Shown here piece after piece: positions 25,984 to 33,356 of a DNA stretch of 64,000 nt (positions are counted from its first letter, which is position 1; every line of letters begins with the position of its first letter). Under the pieces are notes generated by a model, which was not told where the DNA came from, searched no databases, and saw nothing but the letters and a program-made list of their open reading frames with translations. A program made the translations under genes and the position numbers. The DNA comes from Microbacterium festucae (GTDB lineage: Bacteria; Actinomycetota; Actinomycetes; Actinomycetales; Microbacteriaceae): NCBI RefSeq assembly GCF_025421715.1, contig NZ_JAOEFC010000003.1, forward strand, positions 186,001 through 250,000. Reading direction: 5' to 3'.

Positions 25984-27672
25984 CTAACGGGCGTCCGTCG
26001 CGTCGCCGCGGCGGCCGGTCTCGGTGGTGGGGATCGTGCCGGTGGCGGCCAGCACCGCCATGCCCTCGGGCGCCGAGACGGTCGCGAGGTCGGCCCCCGA
26101 GGCCTCCAGGCGCTCCGAGGTCGTCATGCGGGTCAGCGGCTTGTTGGGCAGGAACACGATCGCGATGAGGCTGATCACGGCGAACGGCACCGCGATGAGG
26201 AACGAGTGCGAGATGCCCTGGGCGTAGATGTCCTCGAAGATCACCCGCAGCGAGTCGGGCATCGCCGACACCTGGGGCAGCGCCCCCGACTGCAGCTGCT
26301 CGGCCCAGTAGCCCGCCTTGTCGCCGAGGCCGGCGATCGCCTGGCCGATGGCATCCTTCGCGCCGCCGACGAGGTCGACGACCTGCGAGGCCAGTGCCGC
26401 ACCCATCACCGAGACGCCGATGGTGCCGCCGAGGCTGCGGAAGAAGGTCACGCCGGAGCTGGCGACGCCGATCTCGGTGGGGGAGGTGGTGTTCTGGACG
26501 ACCAGCACGAGGTTCTGCATGGTCATGCCGACGCCGGCGCCGAGCAGGAACATGTAGAGCGAGACGAGCGCGAAGTTCGTGTCGTAGTGGATGGTCGACA
26601 GCAGCGAGGCGCCCGCGATGAGCGAGATGCTGCCCACGATGAGGTAGGGCTTCCACTGGCCGTACTTGGTGACCAGGCCGCCCACGCCGACCGAGGCCAG
26701 CAGCAGACCCGCGATCATCGGGATCGTCATGAGACCGGCCTGCGTCGGGGTGGCGCCGCGGGCGAGCTGCATGTACTGGCTGAGGAACACCGAGGCGCCG
26801 AACATCGCGATGCCCGTGGCGATGGAGGCCACGACCGACAGGGTGAAGGTGCGGTTGCGGAACAGGGTCAGCGGCACGAGGGGCTCGCGCACCTTGAGCT
26901 CGGTGAACACGAACGCCACGGCGGCGATGAGCGCGCCGCCCACCATCAGCACGGTCTGGGTGCTCCACCAGTCGAAGTCGGTGCCGGCGTTGGTGACCCA
27001 GATGAGCAGCAGCGAGACGGCCGTGGACAGCAGCACGATGCCGATGTAGTCGATCGAGACCTTGCGCGAGGCGCGGGCCGGGATGTGGAGGGTCTTCTGC
27101 ACGAGCAGGAGGGCGGCCACGGCGAAGGGGAGGGCGACGAAGAAGTTCCAGCGCCAGCCCCACGCGTCGGTGATGAGTCCGCCCAGCAGCGGACCGCCGA
27201 CGGTGGCGACGGCCATCACGGCGCCGAACAGGCCCATGTAGCGGCCGCGCTCACGCGGGCTGATGATGTCGGCCATGATGACCTGGCTGAGGGCGGCGAG
27301 GCCGCCGGCGCCGATGCCCTGCACGGCGCGGAAGGCGATGAGGGTGCCCGGGTCCTGCGCGAAGCCGGCCGCGGCGGTGGCCAGCACGAACACGACGATG
27401 GCGACCTGGAAGAGCACCTTGCGGTTGGTGAGGTCGGCGAGCTTGCCCCAGATCGGGGTGGAGATGGCGGTGGTCAGCAGCGTCGCCGTGACGACCCACG
27501 TGAAGGCGGTCTGGTTGCCATCGAGGTCGTGGATGATCACGGGCAGCGAGGTCGAGACGACCGTGGAGGCCAGCATCGACACGAACATGCCGAGCAGCAG
27601 GCCCGACAGGGCCTCGAGCACCTGCCGGTGCGTCATGCGCGGTGTGTCTACCGCAGCGGGGGTGGAGGACAT
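25984..27672 (-). CDS. MFS multidrug exporter, DHA2 (14-TM, EmrB/QacA-like)
   Basis: 562 residues with about 14 hydrophobic segments. Family motifs include LDGNQTAFTWVVTATLLTTA early, motif A WGKLADLTNRK and motif C-like GGPLLGGLITDAWGWRWNF. A long external loop (WAEQLQSGALPQVSAMPDSL) precedes the last helix pair. It exports hydrophobic drugs or biocides using the proton gradient. ATG at 27672 has AAGGAAGT before it. The promoter is TTGACG (27757-27762)-N18-TATAGT (27733-27738) on the minus strand, overlapped by MarR-type operators. Confidence 0.93.
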   Translation of the reverse strand: MSSTPAAVDTPRMTHRQVLEALSGLLLGMFVSMLASTVVSTSLPVIIHDLDGNQTAFTWVVTATLLTTAISTPIWGKLADLTNRKVLFQVAIVVFVLATAAAGFAQDPGTLIAFRAVQGIGAGGLAALSQVIMADIISPRERGRYMGLFGAVMAVATVGGPLLGGLITDAWGWRWNFFVALPFAVAALLLVQKTLHIPARASRKVSIDYIGIVLLSTAVSLLLIWVTNAGTDFDWWSTQTVLMVGGALIAAVAFVFTELKVREPLVPLTLFRNRTFTLSVVASIATGIAMFGASVFLSQYMQLARGATPTQAGLMTIPMIAGLLLASVGVGGLVTKYGQWKPYLIVGSISLIAGASLLSTIHYDTNFALVSLYMFLLGAGVGMTMQNLVLVVQNTTSPTEIGVASSGVTFFRSLGGTIGVSVMGAALASQVVDLVGGAKDAIGQAIAGLGDKAGYWAEQLQSGALPQVSAMPDSLRVIFEDIYAQGISHSFLIAVPFAVISLIAIVFLPNKPLTRMTTSERLEASGADLATVSAPEGMAVLAATGTIPTTETGRRGDATDAR

Positions 27673-27702
27673 GCGTACTTCCTTAAGGCGTGGAACGAAT
27701 CG

Positions 27703-27762
27703 TTGATGTTCGTCAATGGTTGATCGACGTCAACTATAGGTCTAATCGTTGAGGCGCGTCAA
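27703..27762 (-). promoter_or_regulatory. Promoter and three TTGA-N6-TCAA operators of the MFS exporter
   Basis: Three copies of the 14-bp palindrome TTGA-N6-TCAA lie at 27703-27716, 27720-27733 and 27749-27762. The minus-strand promoter has -35 TTGACG at 27757-27762 and -10 TATAGT at 27733-27738 with 18-bp spacing. The third site covers the -35, the second touches the -10, and the first lies downstream of the start point. This is the expected geometry for tight MarR repression. Confidence 0.88.
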
Positions 27763-27802
27763 CTATTCCCAGAAGTCGGGATGTGGATGCCGGGAGGTCG
27801 GC

Positions 27803-27834
27803 GGGGCCGGGGCGGGGGCTGGGTCGGGGCGGGG
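27803..27834 (+). other. G-quadruplex-capable G-tract cluster
   Basis: Six runs of three to five G (27803-06, 27809-12, 27814-18, 27821-23, 27826-29, 27831-34) separated by 1-2 nt loops sit in the short gap between the exporter promoter and the YqaJ gene. Such spacing meets standard quadruplex rules. Whether it folds in vivo is unknown. Confidence 0.5.
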
Positions 27835-27852
27835 CCAGCGCGCGGGAGTGTC

Positions 27853-27872
27853 CGGGCGCGCGGAAGCGCCCG
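27853..27872 (-). terminator. Hairpin after the YqaJ-type nuclease gene
   Basis: CGGGCGC (27853-27859) pairs with GCGCCCG (27866-27872), 27 nt past the stop codon of the minus-strand gene. No T-run follows. It is a modest terminator candidate. Confidence 0.45.
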
Positions 27873-27898
27873 CTCGCGCGGGTTAGGGAGGACGCGGG

Positions 27899-28579
27899 TC
27901 AGTCGCTGAGGGCGAGGGCGCGGTAGGGCTCGCGGGGCCGCGCCGGCGCGGCATCCGGGCGCTTGCCGCGCTGCGTGCGCAGGTAGAGCTCGTCGATCAG
28001 CTCGGTGGCGAGGTTGACGAGGCCGCGGATCTCGCGCTCGTCGCGGTCGACCCAGGCGCAGCGGGGCTCGTCGCCGACGGGCACGAAGCCGTCGTGCTCC
28101 TCCCAGACGACGAGGGTGCGCTCGGCGCCGAGCACGTGCTGCTGCCACCAGATCTGACGCAGGTAGGTGCGGGGGATCGAGCGCCAGGTCTTGTTGGTCG
28201 TCTTGATCTCGCACAGGGTCACCCGGCCGGCCGGGTCGACGGCGATGCCGTCGGGGGTGGCGAGGTGGCGCTTCTCGACGACGGCGTGGAACAGCGCCGA
28301 CGAGGGCTGGATGCCGTGGGTCGCGGCCACCCAGGCGGCGATCTCCGGCTCGCGCCGACGGCCGTGCGCCGTGTAGGCGTTGCCCGAGAAGCCCGAGCCC
28401 TGCAGCTTGGCGTCGGCGGCGCGGCCGATGGCGGTGTGGCTGGTGAGCTGGGCGACGTCGGTGGCGGTGATGCCGCGCGAGCGGGCCCGCATCCAGGCGA
28501 CCCGGTCGCGCGAGTCGGCGACGATGCGCGCTGCCAGTTCCGGGGTGACGCCGGCGCGTGCGAGATCCTCCGGAACCAT
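27899..28579 (-). CDS. YqaJ-type exonuclease-like protein
   Basis: 226 residues. The core matches the YqaJ/lambda-exonuclease fold: GSGFSGNAYTAHGRRREPEI (conserved glutamate), HLATPDGIAV (metal aspartate) and CEIKTTNKTW (the ExK motif). In phages such proteins process double-strand ends for recombination, and a chromosomal copy alone is seen in many actinobacteria. No phage genes accompany it here. ATG at 28579 was chosen because TAGCCT lies 7 nt upstream; longer starts give unlikely basic N-termini. The cellular role is inferred only. Confidence 0.8.
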   Translation of the reverse strand: MVPEDLARAGVTPELAARIVADSRDRVAWMRARSRGITATDVAQLTSHTAIGRAADAKLQGSGFSGNAYTAHGRRREPEIAAWVAATHGIQPSSALFHAVVEKRHLATPDGIAVDPAGRVTLCEIKTTNKTWRSIPRTYLRQIWWQQHVLGAERTLVVWEEHDGFVPVGDEPRCAWVDRDEREIRGLVNLATELIDELYLRTQRGKRPDAAPARPREPYRALALSD

Positions 28580-28684
28580 GTCTTCGAGGCTAACCCTCCC
28601 CGGCGATCTCTCGCGCCGCGACACCCGCCACCCCCGCATCCGCTCCTCGTCGCGCGCCCGTCGGGCGCTCGCCTATCGCTGTCC

Positions 28685-28767
28685 GCCGAGTGCACGGCGT
28701 GCCGCCGAGACCACCGGATGTCGGCGCGCCACAGGCCGTGCTCTCGGTGCGAGGTCGTGCACTCGGC
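28685..28767. repeat. Palindromic repeat element, copy A
   Basis: GCCGAGTGCAC (28685-28695) and GTGCACTCGGC (28757-28767) are exact 11-bp inverted arms. Inside are degenerate ~19-bp GAG-N-GCAC-like half-units in both orientations. The right arm with its flank (AGGTCGTGCACTCGGC) is identical to copy B at 29956-29971, on the other side of the DUF559-like gene. The rest of the 317-bp gap 28580-28896 shows nothing further that I recognise. Confidence 0.8.
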
Positions 28768-28896
28768 ATCCGCGGGGCTTCCTCACCCGGTGCGCCGCCG
28801 GGCGATCGCTCCCCAGATCGGGGGTGGGGAGGCCCGACGGCGGCGGGGGCGGGGCAGGGTTCCGGCATGACCGGCAGGCATGAGAGAGGGGCGGAC

Positions 28897-29880
28897 ATGG
28901 GGGAGCGACTGTCGCTGACGGCGCTGGGCGAGCTGCTGACCTCGCGGCGGCACCTGCTGGCGTGGGGGAGCACCGAGCGCGAGGTGGCCGCGCGGGTGCG
29001 GGCGGGCGAGTTCGTCGTCGTGCGGCGCGGCTGGTACGTGGAGCAGCAGGCGTGGGCGGCGCTGTGGCCCGAGGATCGGCACCGCCTGCACGTGCTGGCG
29101 GTCGTGCGTGACGGCTCCGGGGCGGGCGTCGTCTCGCATGCCTCGGCCGCGACGCTGTGGGGCCTGCCCGCCTACCGGGTGCGCGCGGAGCGGGTGCACC
29201 TGACGCTGCCCGCGGCCGGACGGATCTCGAGCGGCCCCGATGCGCTGCGCCATGTCGCCACGCTCCCCGAGGCCGATGTCGCGCTGGTCGACGGCATCCG
29301 CTGCACCTCGCTCGCGCGCACCGTGTTCGACGCCCTGCGCACGCTGCCGGTCGAGGCGGCCCTCGCCGTCGCCGACGCCGCCGAGCGGTCGGTCGCCGTG
29401 CGCGGATGGGAGTGGGACGCGGATGCCGGTGACGCGTGGCGCCACGACCTCGCCGCGCGCATCGACCGCGCGCCCGGTGCCCGCGGCATCCGTCGGGCGC
29501 GGTGGATCGCCGAGTTCGCCGACGGGCGGGCCGAGTCGGTGCTCGAATCGGTCAGTCGTGTGCAGCTGTGGCGCGTCGGGTTCCGGCGGCTGCGCCTGCA
29601 GGTGCCGGTGCGGGCGCCGTTCGGCGGCGAGTACCGGGTCGACCTCGGCATCGACGACGTGAACGTGCTGGCCGAGTGCGACGGCCGGCAGAAGTACGAG
29701 GACGAGGCCCTGCGCGCCGGGCGCAGCATCGACCAGGTGCTCCTGGACGAGAAGCGCCGCGAGGACTGGATCCGCGGCGTGACCCAGTGCCGACTCGTGC
29801 GGTGGGAGGAGCCACACGCCCGCACCCCCGGCGCCCTCGCCGCGCGCCTGGCGTCGTTCGGCATCCGCCCGCCGGGATGA
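28897..29880 (+). CDS. AbiEi-like / DUF559-like nuclease-fold protein
   Basis: 327 residues from ATG 28897 (AGAGGGG 7 nt upstream); ATG 28867 is an alternative with a poorer ribosome site. The N-terminal half (AWGSTEREVAARVRAGEFVV, then RRGWYV) resembles the wHTH domain of AbiEi-type antitoxins. The C-terminal part (RVDLGIDDVNVLAECDGRQKY, then LDEKRREDWI) carries the D...ExDG/K pattern of the DUF559/Vsr-like endonuclease fold. No cognate AbiEii toxin is adjacent. It is bracketed by palindromic repeats at 28685-28767 and 29889-29971. Function is unknown; a defence or repeat-associated nuclease is possible. Confidence 0.72.
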   Translation: MGERLSLTALGELLTSRRHLLAWGSTEREVAARVRAGEFVVVRRGWYVEQQAWAALWPEDRHRLHVLAVVRDGSGAGVVSHASAATLWGLPAYRVRAERVHLTLPAAGRISSGPDALRHVATLPEADVALVDGIRCTSLARTVFDALRTLPVEAALAVADAAERSVAVRGWEWDADAGDAWRHDLAARIDRAPGARGIRRARWIAEFADGRAESVLESVSRVQLWRVGFRRLRLQVPVRAPFGGEYRVDLGIDDVNVLAECDGRQKYEDEALRAGRSIDQVLLDEKRREDWIRGVTQCRLVRWEEPHARTPGALAARLASFGIRPPG

Positions 29881-29888
29881 ACAGTCCA

Positions 29889-29971
29889 GCCGATTGCACG
29901 ACCTCGCGCCGAGTGCACGGGGTGCGACGCGCGCAGAGCCCGTGCGCTGGGCGACAGGTCGTGCACTCGGC
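29889..29971. repeat. Palindromic repeat element, copy B
   Basis: GCCGATTGCAC (29889-29899) is followed 19 bp later by GCCGAGTGCAC (29908-29918), and GTGCACTCGGC (29961-29971) is the exact inverse of the latter. It begins 8 bp after the DUF559-like stop codon. Within 29881-30225 it is followed by the rplJL promoter and L10 leader, so that gap is fully accounted for. Confidence 0.8.
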
Positions 29972-30010
29972 GGATGCCGGGACGATTTGGGGGAGCGGGG
30001 GGTGAGCGGG

Positions 30011-30016
30011 TACAGT
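30011..30016 (+). promoter_or_regulatory. -10 element of rplJL
   Basis: TACAGT in the context GGGTACAGTGGTC, about 210 bp upstream of rplJ, is a good sigma-A -10. The -35 region is G-rich and not recognisable. Its transcript would start near 30023 and include the whole L10 leader. Confidence 0.6.
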
Positions 30017-30022
30017 GGTCGG

Positions 30023-30160
30023 AGCCAAAGACCGCTGGTCTCGGTGTGCGCGTGAGCGGACATCGACGAAGAACTGCACTGCAGGGGCCCGCGCAGGTGA
30101 CACCGAATGTATCCCGGGAGACCGGAATCCAGCTCCGTGCGCTTGCGCCGGAGCTTTTTT
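30023..30160 (+). ncRNA. Ribosomal protein L10 leader with attenuator hairpin
   Basis: A ~200-nt untranslated leader precedes rplJ. It ends in a terminator-like hairpin: AGCTCCG (30131-30137) pairs with CGGAGCT (30149-30155), with an inner GCGC/GCGC stem, followed by a T-run (30155-30160). It contains the GTGACACCGAATGTATCC-type segment expected of the L10(L12)4 binding region. Known L10 leaders let excess L10 complex shut off rplJL. The call rests on position and the attenuator; the full fold was not modelled. Confidence 0.72.
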
Positions 30161-30225
30161 CATGTGCGGGGGTCGAGGCTGACGCTCCGCCACCGCGGCG
30201 CGTCACGTACACACAAGGAGTGACC

Positions 30226-30714
30226 ATGGCGCACAAGGATGCATCGGTCGCCGAGCTCACGAAGAACTTCGAGGACTCGAACGCCGTTCTGCTCACCGAG
30301 TACCGCGGTCTGACGGTTGCCCAGCTCAAGCAGCTGCGCAACAGCATCCGTCAGGACGCGGAGTACGCCGTGGTGAAGAACACGCTGACCAAGATCGCGG
30401 CGCGCAACGCCGGGGTCGAGGGACTGGACGAGGACCTCAAGGGCCCCTCGGCCATCGCTTTCGTGCACGGCGACTTCGTCGCCACCGCGAAGGCTCTGCG
30501 TGACTTCGCCAAGGCCAACCCGCTTCTGGTGATCAAGGGCGGTGTGTTCGAGGGCAACGCTCTCAGCGCCGACGAGGTCAACAAGTACGCCTCCCTGGAG
30601 AGCCGTGAGGTTCTGCTGGCGAAGGCGGCGGGCATGATGAAGGCGACGATGGGCAAGGCTGCGGCCACCATCGACGCGCTTCGCGAAAAGCTGGAGACCG
30701 CCGAGGCCGCGTAA
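30226..30714 (+). CDS. rplJ: 50S ribosomal protein L10
   Basis: 162 residues. [20 protein letters not shown] and [16 protein letters not shown] are typical of L10, and the C-terminal helix binds L7/L12 dimers. ATG has the strong site AAGGAGT. It lies behind an L10 leader and is cotranscribed with rplL. Unlike the classic rplKAJL cluster, it is about 18.7 kb from rplA. Confidence 0.98.
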   Translation: MAHKDASVAELTKNFEDSNAVLLTEYRGLTVAQLKQLRNSIRQDAEYAVVKNTLTKIAARNAGVEGLDEDLKGPSAIAFVHGDFVATAKALRDFAKANPLLVIKGGVFEGNALSADEVNKYASLESREVLLAKAAGMMKATMGKAAATIDALREKLETAEAA

Positions 30715-30762
30715 GCGTCCGGCGACAGGCTCCCACAACCCCATCTATCTAGGAGATACATC

Positions 30763-31146
30763 ATGGCGAAGCTCACCACTGAGGAACTGCTTCAGCAGTT
30801 CGCCGACCTCACCCTCGTCGAGCTCAGCGAGTTCGTGAAGGCGTTCGAGGAGAAGTTCGACGTCACCGCTGCTGCTCCCGTCGCCGTTGCCGGCGCCGGT
30901 GGCGCGGGTGCCGCTGCCGAGGCCGAGGAGGAGAAGGACTCGTTCGACGTCATCCTCGAGGCTGCCGGCGACAAGAAGATCCAGGTCATCAAGACGGTCC
31001 GCGAGCTCACCTCGCTGGGCCTCGGCGAGGCCAAGGCCGTCGTCGACGGTGCCCCCAAGGCCGTCCTGGAGGGCGCCAACAAGGAGACCGCCGAGAAGGC
31101 GAAGGCTGCCCTCGAGGAGGCCGGCGCCACGGTGACCCTGAAGTAA
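30763..31146 (+). CDS. rplL: 50S ribosomal protein L7/L12
   Basis: 127 residues. An N-terminal dimerisation helix is followed by an Ala/Gly hinge (about residues 40-60) and the globular domain with [20 protein letters not shown] and [14 protein letters not shown]. It recruits translation factors to the ribosome stalk. It is followed by a strong terminator and not by rpoB. Confidence 0.98.
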   Translation: MAKLTTEELLQQFADLTLVELSEFVKAFEEKFDVTAAAPVAVAGAGGAGAAAEAEEEKDSFDVILEAAGDKKIQVIKTVRELTSLGLGEAKAVVDGAPKAVLEGANKETAEKAKAALEEAGATVTLK

Positions 31147-31164
31147 TTCAGGTTCCTCTTCTCG

Positions 31165-31192
31165 AAGGCCCCCGGGTTCGCCCGGGGGCCTT
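31165..31192 (+). terminator. Terminator after rplL
   Basis: A perfect 12-bp stem AAGGCCCCCGGG / CCCGGGGGCCTT with a TTCG tetraloop, 18 nt after the rplL stop. It ends the rplJL transcript and insulates the downstream sugar operon. Confidence 0.9.
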
Positions 31193-31316
31193 CGTCGTGC
31201 CCGGCTGACGACGACGACACGGCCCGGCATCACCCCGAACACCCTCGGATGCCGTCCGCTGAGACTGCGCATTCTCCGCATGATCACGCGGTTTCGCATT
31301 GATTTCCCGCGGATGC

Positions 31317-31376
31317 TTGCATCCTCTGGCCCTTCCGTGTAGACATGGGGAAGCGCATTCCAGAAAGCGCATTCTC
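31317..31376 (+). promoter_or_regulatory. Promoter and repeated GCGCATTC boxes of the first CUT1 operon
   Basis: -35 TTGCAT (31317-31322) and -10 TAGACA (31340-31345) are spaced by 17 bp. AAGCGCATTC occurs at 31351-31360 and 31365-31374, at the expected transcription start, and GCGCATTCTC recurs at 31267-31276. The repeats look like regulator sites; the LacI-DUF6807 protein encoded downstream is the nearest candidate. An in-frame ATG at 31345 falls inside the -10, so it cannot be the start codon if this promoter is used. Confidence 0.65.
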
Positions 31377-31416
31377 AGACATCGAAGAAGATGAAGGGGT
31401 CGACGGTGACCAACCA

Positions 31417-32343
31417 ATGAGCGCGCTCAGCGAGCTCGGCAAGCTCAAAACCCAGGGCGGTGCCGGCAAGAAGCAGAACAAGGTCGCGTACCTGTTCCTG
31501 CTGCCGTGGTTCGTGGGACTGCTGCTGGTGACGATCGGGCCGATGATCGCCTCGTTCGTCCTGTCGTTCACGCGGTACAACCTGCTGAGCCCCCCGAAGT
31601 TCACCGGCCTCACCAACTGGGAGCGGATGATCGAGGACGAGCGCCTGCACAAGGCGCTGGAGGTCACCTTCCAGTACGTCTTCATCTCGCTGCCCATCCA
31701 GCTGGCGGTGGCGCTGCTGCTGGCGATCGTGCTCGATCGCGGCATGCGCGGCCTCTCGTTCTACCGCTCGGCGTTCTACCTGCCGTCGCTGCTGGGCGCC
31801 AGCGTCGCCATCGCGATGCTGTGGCGCCAGCTGTTCGGCGTCGACGGGCTCATCAACCAGGTGCTCGCGATGTTCGGCATCGAGGGGCAGGGCTGGATCT
31901 CGAGCCCCGACACAGCGCTGGGGACCCTCATGATCCTCAACGTCTGGACCTTCGGGTCGCCGATGGTGATCTTCCTGGCGGGCCTGCGCCAGATCCCCAC
32001 CATGTACTACGAAGCGGCATCGGTGGACGGCGCCTCGCGCTGGCAGCAGCTGTGGAAGATCACCATCCCGCTGCTCACGCCGATCATCTTCTTCAACGCC
32101 GTCCTGCAGCTGATCGGCACGTTCCAGTCGTTCACGCAGGCCTACATCGTCTCGGGCGGCTCCGGCGGCCCGGTCGACTCGACGCTGTTCTACACGCTGT
32201 ACCTGTATCAGCAGGGCTTCGGCAACCTCAACATGGGGTACGCCTCGGCCATGGCCTGGCTCCTGCTGATCATCGTGGCGGTGCTCACCGCCCTCGCCTT
32301 CTGGACCTCGAAGCTGTGGGTTTTCTACGATGACCAAGATTGA
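31417..32343 (+). CDS. CUT1 sugar ABC transporter permease (MalF type), first system
   Basis: 308 residues with six membrane helices. The EAA loop reads YYEAASVDGASRWQQLWKI, and VAYLFLLPWFVGLLL is the typical first helix. ATG 31417 was chosen because the upstream in-frame ATG lies in the promoter -10 and GGTGA sits 7 nt before 31417. It overlaps the MalG-type gene by 14 nt. No ATPase gene is nearby, so a shared MsiK-like ATPase from elsewhere is needed. The substrate is an unknown oligosaccharide. Confidence 0.9.
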   Translation: MSALSELGKLKTQGGAGKKQNKVAYLFLLPWFVGLLLVTIGPMIASFVLSFTRYNLLSPPKFTGLTNWERMIEDERLHKALEVTFQYVFISLPIQLAVALLLAIVLDRGMRGLSFYRSAFYLPSLLGASVAIAMLWRQLFGVDGLINQVLAMFGIEGQGWISSPDTALGTLMILNVWTFGSPMVIFLAGLRQIPTMYYEAASVDGASRWQQLWKITIPLLTPIIFFNAVLQLIGTFQSFTQAYIVSGGSGGPVDSTLFYTLYLYQQGFGNLNMGYASAMAWLLLIIVAVLTALAFWTSKLWVFYDDQD

Positions 32344-33250
32344 GTACACCGAGGCCCCGGCCTCCCTCGCCACCGAAGCGATCGTCACGGGGCGCCCCTC
32401 GCGCCGCCGCCGCGACCCGTTCCGCAAACCCGTGACGAGCATCATCCGTCACGCACTGCTGATCGCCATGGCCGTGCTGATGCTCTACCCGATCATCTGG
32501 ATGGTCGTCAGCTCGCTGCGGCCCAACGACGAGATCTTCCGCGAACCCGGCATCGTGCTGGACAGCTTCGAGTTCTCGAACTACACCGACGGCTGGAACG
32601 CCCTGGCGAACCCCTTCGGGCTCTACATCTGGAACTCGGCCGTCATCGTGCTGGGGAGCATCGTCGGCAACCTGGTGTCGTGCTCGCTGGCCGCCTACGC
32701 CTTCGCGCGGCTCGAGTTCACCGGCAAGCGGCTGTTCTTCGGGCTGATGCTGCTGAGCATCATGCTCCCGATCCACGTGATCATCGTGCCGCAGTACGTG
32801 CTGTTCTCGCAGCTGGGCTGGGTGAACACGTTCCTGCCGCTGATCCTGCCGAAGATGCTCGCCACCGACGCGTTCTTCGTCTTCCTCATGGTGCAGTTCA
32901 TCCGCGGCGTGCCGCGGGAGCTCGACGAGGCGGCGCGCATCGACGGCGCCGGCCACCCGCGCATCTTCCTGCAGATCATCCTGCCGCTGATGGTGCCGGC
33001 CCTGGCCACCACCGCGATCTTCACCTTCATCTGGACGTGGAACGACTTCTTCGCCCAGCTGATCTACCTCACGCGGCCGGAGCTGTACACGGTGCCGCTG
33101 GGGCTGCGCTCCTTCGAGGATGCGCAGTCGGCCACCAACTACGCGCAGATGTTCGCCATGAGCGTCGTCTCGCTGGTGCCGATCTTCCTGGTCTTCCTGT
33201 TCGGGCAGAAGTTCCTCATCAAGGGCATCGCCACGACCGGGATCAAGTGA
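32330..33250 (+). CDS. CUT1 sugar ABC transporter permease (MalG type), first system
   Basis: 306 residues, six membrane helices. The EAA loop is ELDEAARIDGAGHPRIF, and MLYPIIWMVVSSLRPNDEIF is the typical first-helix region. ATG overlaps the MalF-type gene, with no separate ribosome site, so translation is coupled. It partners the preceding permease and the lipoprotein downstream. Confidence 0.93.
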   Translation: MTKIEYTEAPASLATEAIVTGRPSRRRRDPFRKPVTSIIRHALLIAMAVLMLYPIIWMVVSSLRPNDEIFREPGIVLDSFEFSNYTDGWNALANPFGLYIWNSAVIVLGSIVGNLVSCSLAAYAFARLEFTGKRLFFGLMLLSIMLPIHVIIVPQYVLFSQLGWVNTFLPLILPKMLATDAFFVFLMVQFIRGVPRELDEAARIDGAGHPRIFLQIILPLMVPALATTAIFTFIWTWNDFFAQLIYLTRPELYTVPLGLRSFEDAQSATNYAQMFAMSVVSLVPIFLVFLFGQKFLIKGIATTGIK

Positions 33251-33273
33251 GTCCGCACCGCAGCGGACCCACG

Positions 33274-33302
33274 CACCCTTCGCGGACCCACCGGCGGGTC
33301 CA
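33274..33302 (+). promoter_or_regulatory. Repeat/hairpin in the permease-lipoprotein gap
   Basis: The 106-bp gap contains GCGGACCCAC twice in direct order (near 33273 and 33283). A small hairpin GGACCC (33284-33289) / GGGTCC (33296-33301) is formed by the second copy. It may slow or partly terminate transcription, or stabilise the downstream mRNA so that binding protein exceeds permease. Confidence 0.4.
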
Positions 33303-33356
33303 CCCTCATCACACGCACCACACCCATACCCGACTCCGGTCGAAAGGAAGCAAGAC

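Noticed and set aside
27899..28639. Prophage remnant suggested by the YqaJ-type nuclease
   Set aside because: No integrase, recombinase partner, structural gene or attachment site is nearby, and the gene has its own host-like leaderless promoter.
28897..29880. Complete AbiE-type toxin-antitoxin pair
   Set aside because: Only an AbiEi-like N-terminal domain is visible; no AbiEii nucleotidyltransferase toxin gene is adjacent, so a TA system is not supported.
28685..29971. Insertion sequence or composite transposon formed by the repeats
   Set aside because: The elements are internally palindromic rather than terminal inverted repeats of an IS, and no transposase or target-site duplication was found.
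31345..31416. Extended N-terminus for the first CUT1 permease (ATG 31345)
   Set aside because: That ATG lies within the predicted -10 hexamer and has no ribosome site; the added residues are acidic and not seen in the family.
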